From contig OZ022257.1 in NCBI GenBank assembly GCA_963978905.1, positions 6,515,155 to 6,579,154 on the forward strand: DNA of 64,000 nt, read 5' to 3'. Numbering within the stretch: the first letter of the stretch is position 1; each line of letters starts with the position of its first letter. Of the stretch, positions 59,901 to 64,000 are shown in pieces. The notes under the pieces are model-generated. The model had not been told where the DNA came from. It made no database searches and was given only the letters and a program-made list of their open reading frames with translations. This DNA comes from Trichostrongylus colubriformis. Its lineage: Eukaryota; Nematoda; Chromadorea; Rhabditida; Trichostrongylidae. The translations under genes were made by a program, and so were the position numbers.

Positions 59901-60149
59901 TTCCATGTTCATAGTGATATCAGAACGGTCCAGACCGAGGCGTTCTACCAGGCCAAATCCTTTTGTAATACAACGTAGCTGTCGAATCGAGAGGCCTACA
60001 AGTTGTAGTAGGCAGGATGAGTAGATGAAGCTCATATGACGGATATCTGTTGATGTCTTCAAGCCAGAGCTATCCCACTGCTGCAGGGCCGCACTGTGGG
60101 CGAAAGGCAACCTACCCAATTGCTTGAAGCTTGCTATCCCTTTCTGGCT

Positions 60150-60300
60150 AATACATGTGGCCGCGCTCATACTTTGCACCCGCAGAGCTTGGCTAAGTTC
60201 ACAGGTGGCAAAGCAAAGTGGTAGGGGGAGGAGTAGAGACGACGCAGGCAACGAGACGGGGTCAAAGAGACACGCTGCCACACATTCCGCAGGCACAGAA
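60150..60300. repeat. GC-rich repeat related to 31250-31445
   Basis: It shows GTGGCCGCGCTCATACTTTG, GGTAGGGGGAGGAGTAGAGA and CGACGCAGGCAACGAGACGG. It ends just before the helix-turn-helix gene. Confidence 0.5.
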
Positions 60301-60349
60301 TAAATGCTTTTGTTTCAGAGCCGTTTTCCACGATCTTTCATGTGTCATA

Positions 60350-61958
60350 ATGGACATGTCTGGTGAACCGAATTTTGTAAGTTGAAAACGGTGATAACAG
60401 CAGTTTTACAAAGTATTAAGACTGGTTGTTGTAGAAATTCTGATTTTAGTCAAGCATCGCACGAGAGATACTGCTGAAAGCTCGTGAAGATGCTCAAAAA
60501 AGGGTGAAGATTGAGATGGAAGAGGAAGACGTATGGTCAAGCTTTCTGCACCCCTTTGCCATTGCACTGCAAAGATTATTTTACCTGTTTTCAAATTTTT
60601 AGAGTAAACCTGGACGGATAGCAGATGATGTTAGCGATCAGTGTGGGTCCGCTTCCAATGTAAGTGCAACCGAATCTTACCAGCTTCTCTATCAAATTCC
60701 TTCTTAATGATACTTCTTCACCACTGTCATCCTTATGGCATAAATTAGGGCTGTTTCCAAGAGTTTTTGGTAGAATATATTTCAGTATGAGACGGTACGA
60801 TGGTCAGATGAGTGTGCTAGTCAGTCAGCCTCCTTGGTGAGTACGGCTTAATCATTGATTTACATATATTCTAATCGTTTTTAATTACCATACGCTTTTT
60901 TTGTCACCAAAATCAGGATCCTTTAACAAAATATTACTTTTCATTGCTGCCATAGTGTTTGTATGTGTATGAATCACAAGTTATTAGTTCCTCTGATTGT
61001 GGTTTAGCGCGCCATCTCTCCCCGATCTGTCTCTCCTGATGAAAAGGAGCCTGCTGAAAACGAAGTGTGTTTCATTTCATAACATTTCGCTTTTACGTGC
61101 GCTTTCAATAGTAATCAATGTCATTCGCAGGAATACAATGGCGTCTTACGCAATTCTGCACGGCTACCTCACGATTTTTCGGTCTGTGACGGATTCAACA
61201 GGCGTGTTCGTAGCCTTACTGCAGATATGCTGTCGCAGCGGACGAGCACAAAGGAACGACCAAAGTATGGCACTAATGGGCAAGCTCTAATGATACGGGT
61301 TCGGATGTTTTTCGATGAGCTGAAAGCGCTACTGGGTCCTACCTGCAAAGGAACGGTGTTCGATTCGCCCACTGTAATGGCGGCTGCAGCATGTGGGGTG
61401 TCAGTGGGAACCATTGTTCGTATTGGAAACGACCTACGAGAGCTAGGTACCGCTCCACAGAAACGCAGAAACAAGGTGCGTGGTCCAAGAGAAGAAAGGT
61501 TAGCAGTGCTGAAGAGATATGGTGATAGGTGGGGTGACACCGTTCGTCAGCGTTTACGCTCTATGCTGAAACAAAACCCAGATCTCAGCATAAATACTTT
61601 GCTTCGTGACTTGAAGTCGACCGATCCAGAGTTCAACCTTTCCAAAAGTACTCTCTATCGACTTGTAAGAGGCCTCGGTTTCTCTTACAAACTTATCAAT
61701 GGGAAACGATATATCTATGAATGCTCGCCGGATAGCAACGGGTCTGATCACATGGGAAGTAATAGCGGTAGTGGAAGTGAGGAGGAAGAAAGCAAAAGAG
61801 TTGCCATGGAAGAGAATTTCGTCGATGAAGCGTGGCTGTTGGAGAGTATGGACAAAATTAAGGATGACGAGACCGCGCCATGTTACGTCTTTCGCCCAGC
61901 AAAATCGACGAATAGTAATGATGTTACGGGTGATCAAAAGAACAACCATGGACTTTAA
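60350..61958 (+). CDS. Transposase-like helix-turn-helix protein, family of three loci
   Basis: Six exons, all phase 0, give 366 residues: 60350-60376, 60450-60530, 60603-60659, 60786-60836, 61008-61064, 61131-61958. The start reads MDMSGEPNF; the first five exons are short and encode charged, probably disordered protein. The last exon has two helix-turn-helix-like segments, SPTVMAAAACGVSVGTIVRI and LSKSTLYRLVRGLGFSYK, spaced as in the bipartite DNA-binding domain of Tc1/mariner transposases. No DDE catalytic domain follows. Instead there is a Ser/Glu-rich stretch (GSNSGSGSEEEESKR) and a conserved tail (DEAWLLESMDKIKDDE). AATAAA at about 62003 is a likely polyadenylation signal. Two decayed copies lie at 43913-45345 and 54215-56140. 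It may be a domesticated DNA-binding protein or the product of a repeat family. Confidence 0.8.
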
Positions 61959-62138
61959 TCTAAACATTCAAATCACAGCTATAGGCGACAATGTGTATTG
62001 TTAAATAAATCATTCAAATGAATCGCTGTTGTAAGTTAATGAAAAAAATTGTGTTTAAAGTTCACGGAGATTTCTTGATCTTTCCGCAAAATTAGCTCCG
62101 AAGGGGATTGTTACTCATTCCCAAGAATGATGTTACTA

Positions 62139-63030
62139 TTAGGTTGCCCCTGAAGTCTTGTCGTGTTTTTCCAAAAAAAAATCAGTAACTCTTGTTTACT
62201 TCGAGGCAGGTCTAGGCGGTTCAGGAATATGGTAGAACGTTCTCTAAGCTTTCTAGGAAAATATATATTGACTCATCAGATCCCGTAGAGAGAGCTACAA
62301 TGCCCGTTGTCGATACCCACTCAACTCGCGGTGTCATCTTCTATGAGCGATCATGCGGCACCAAAACGACGGAAGCTTGCCACTCCATCAGCGCTGCAGT
62401 GGGTAAGGGATGTGTGAGCTACGAGACCATGCGTCGCTGGTTCATCAGCTTCAGCAACGGCGGGATTGACATGGAAGACAAACCACGCTCAGGACCGTTC
62501 TACTTCTGCGACGCTGAAGGAATGCTTTGAGGTGTTGGTACAAGATGAGACAGTCACCGCTACCGTATGCACCCACCAGCTCCAGCAGCTCGCCATCGTT
62601 GTTCGAGAAAAGCTCTAAAAAAGGTCCGCGGTCACCCCCCCCCCCCCTATGATGACGCCCCCTCCCATTTCACGAAAAGTACCCAGGCCAAGCTACATGA
62701 GCTAGGCTGGGATGTCCTGCCCTATCTACAGGCCATACTCTCCAGACGTTGCCCCTTCTGACTATCACCTTACTCATCCTCTTGAATCCTTCCTGGCCAA
62801 GAGAAAATTCGTTGATTGTGGCATGCTTGCAAAGGCGATCGCTGACTTCATCGATTCCCACAACCCAGAGTTCCGGGAGGAGGGAATCAACGATTTACCT
62901 ATGAGGTGGCAGAGTCTTATCGATAACAATGGTGAATACGTTGTTGCCAAATCGTTGTTTGTTGGAAGAACAAATAATAAAAAATGGTGGTTGAAAAAAA
63001 AACCCCCACAAGACTTTTGGGACAACCTAA
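62139..63030 (+). mobile_element. Internally deleted mariner (892 bp)
   Basis: The terminal repeats TTAGGTTGCCCCTGAAGTCT and the complement of AGACTTTTGGGACAACCTAA are flanked by TA. The plus strand encodes the N-terminal region (YETMRRWFISFSNGG, EDKPRSG) at 62300-62527. The C-terminal catalytic region follows from about 62650, with APSHFTKSTQAKLHELGWD, then [11 protein letters not shown] in a shifted frame. The segment with the first catalytic Asp is missing and frames are broken, so it is non-autonomous. Its TIR type resembles mariners reported from hookworms. Confidence 0.88.
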
Positions 63031-63164
63031 TATTTGCATTATGAGCTATGCCCGAGCAACGAAAATATGTTGACATCATGCTCATTTGGAGTGTAAAGGA
63101 TTGGTGGTGGATACGTGCTTCTTTCATAGGAATCCTGGAAAGGAAAAGGACCATTGGCCCGTGG

Positions 63165-63533
63165 CTAGGTGATTGACGCACGGTTTACACCTGAATGTAA
63201 TTTCGAAGGCACTGGGTGCTGAGGTCCAATAGTTTCCTGTGATTCGGGCTCCGCCGCAATGCTGGATCTTTCCGATGGCAGGTATTGCTGGGCTGGAGAG
63301 CTCAGAGCACAGCATTCATCGAGTATCGCGCCGCACATGGTCTCTTTAAACTCGCGATTCTCCTCCAGAAGTCGAGATCGCTGAACACTCAAATCATCGC
63401 ACACAGCCTTTAGTCGAACTAAGCAGAGATTTCCCGGAGCTTTATGTTTGCTTAAAATCTCTGAATTAATCAGTTTTTCAAAGAAAACACGAAGAATGGG
63501 AAACTTGCGTGATCGTTCTGACGCAGAACTCAA
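63165..63533 (-). CDS. Coiled-coil-like exon at window edge, unknown
   Basis: The minus-strand frame of about 122 codons ends at a stop at 63165. It includes RLKAVCDDLSVQRSRLLEEN, a likely coiled coil, then a Ser/Pro/Gln-rich tail. A TTATTTTTGAG acceptor-like site lies at its upper end. There is no ATG, so it is probably the last exon of a gene whose earlier exons lie above or outside the window. The family is not recognised. Confidence 0.45.
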   Translation of the reverse strand: MSSASERSRKFPILRVFFEKLINSEILSKHKAPGNLCLVRLKAVCDDLSVQRSRLLEENREFKETMCGAILDECCALSSPAQQYLPSERSSIAAEPESQETIGPQHPVPSKLHSGVNRASIT

Positions 63534-64000
63534 AAATAAAATTGTAATTTGAATGCCCGCCGTACAATTATGAGAGCTGTTGTCGGCAGAGCGCGCTTCT
63601 AAGTGCTGTCATTGAGGAACGTATGCCTTGCTTGTTATGTATTATATTTCACCATTTGGGCTATCGCACAGTACTGCGCGAATAACACAATAGAATTTTG
63701 TAGTGGGAAAATGGTCGATGTTGACTTTTTGCTGAGCATCTACTTTCTACATACAGGTGATAGATGTTACCCGGTATCGAAGATATCACCGATGAGGAAG
63801 GTCACCATTTTCAGAGGTCCAGATGATTTAGCGGTCGATGCGGTTTGTTTCAACGATATAGACGATCACTGTTCAGAAGTGTGATGGGTAAATCCGCTAA
63901 TAACATAACCCTTTTGTTGAAGTGGCCACTACTGGGAGTTTATATAGATTATGGATCGATACTTTAGGATCCAACTGCATCAATTGGTAGCAACTTATCC
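63534..64000. other. Window edge, no gene recognised
   Basis: Fragments of the repeat seen near 53870 and 58200 (GCGCGAATAA, GAATTTTGTAGTGGGAAAAT) occur near 63670-63715. Nothing else is supported. Confidence 0.35.

Noticed and set aside
1..64000. CRISPR arrays, rRNA genes, spliced-leader genes, viral genes
   Set aside because: No regularly spaced direct repeats of CRISPR type, no rRNA or SL core sequence, and no recognisable viral protein were seen.

Overview
The window looks like nuclear DNA of a nematode, probably a clade V strongylid such as a hookworm or a relative. The basis is many short, phase-consistent introns with TTTCAG-type acceptors, a dense co-oriented gene cluster as in nematode operons, mariner-family TIRs (TTAGGTTG...), and very many short terminal-inverted-repeat (TIR) elements. 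There are no prokaryotic signals, no CRISPR array and no rRNA or tRNA gene I can defend. The species is inferred, not read from the sequence.

Layout. 1-3142: repeats, no gene seen. 3160-13160 (+): a glutaminase (GLS/glna) gene with 16 exons that I could join in phase, its introns loaded with transposons. 13161-14493: convergent intergenic space holding a polyadenylation signal and two non-autonomous elements. 14494-42196 (-): a run of minus-strand genes. In transcription order these are geranylgeranyltransferase-I beta (PGGT1B, 42196-36709), with a complete TAF1C-like gene (41572-39160) nested on the same strand inside its second intron; then WASH1/WASHC1 (36512-33780), PIG-P (about 32572-32235), the circularly permuted GTPase NOA1 (30436-22086) and sorting nexin SNX14 (21881-14494). 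Two neighbour gaps are only about 200 bp. 42197-64000: a repeat-rich accessory region with TIR elements, mariners, fragments of unrecognised genes, and a small family of helix-turn-helix genes: one intact six-exon copy (60350-61958) and two decayed copies (43913-45345 and 54215-56140).

The genes serve different housekeeping roles. They are glutamine breakdown, endosome/lipid-droplet contact (SNX14), endosomal actin nucleation (WASH), GPI-anchor synthesis (PIG-P), protein prenylation (PGGT1B), mitochondrial ribosome biogenesis (NOA1) and RNA polymerase I initiation (TAF1C-like). They appear linked by co-transcription or position rather than by one pathway. The most unusual items are the same-strand nested gene, the transposase-like helix-turn-helix family with pseudogenes, a palindromic mariner built from two inverted transposase 3' ends, two candidate GC-AG introns, and a three-unit array of short palindromes. 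All exon joins were made by eye from protein similarity, splice signals and phase; no transcript data were available.
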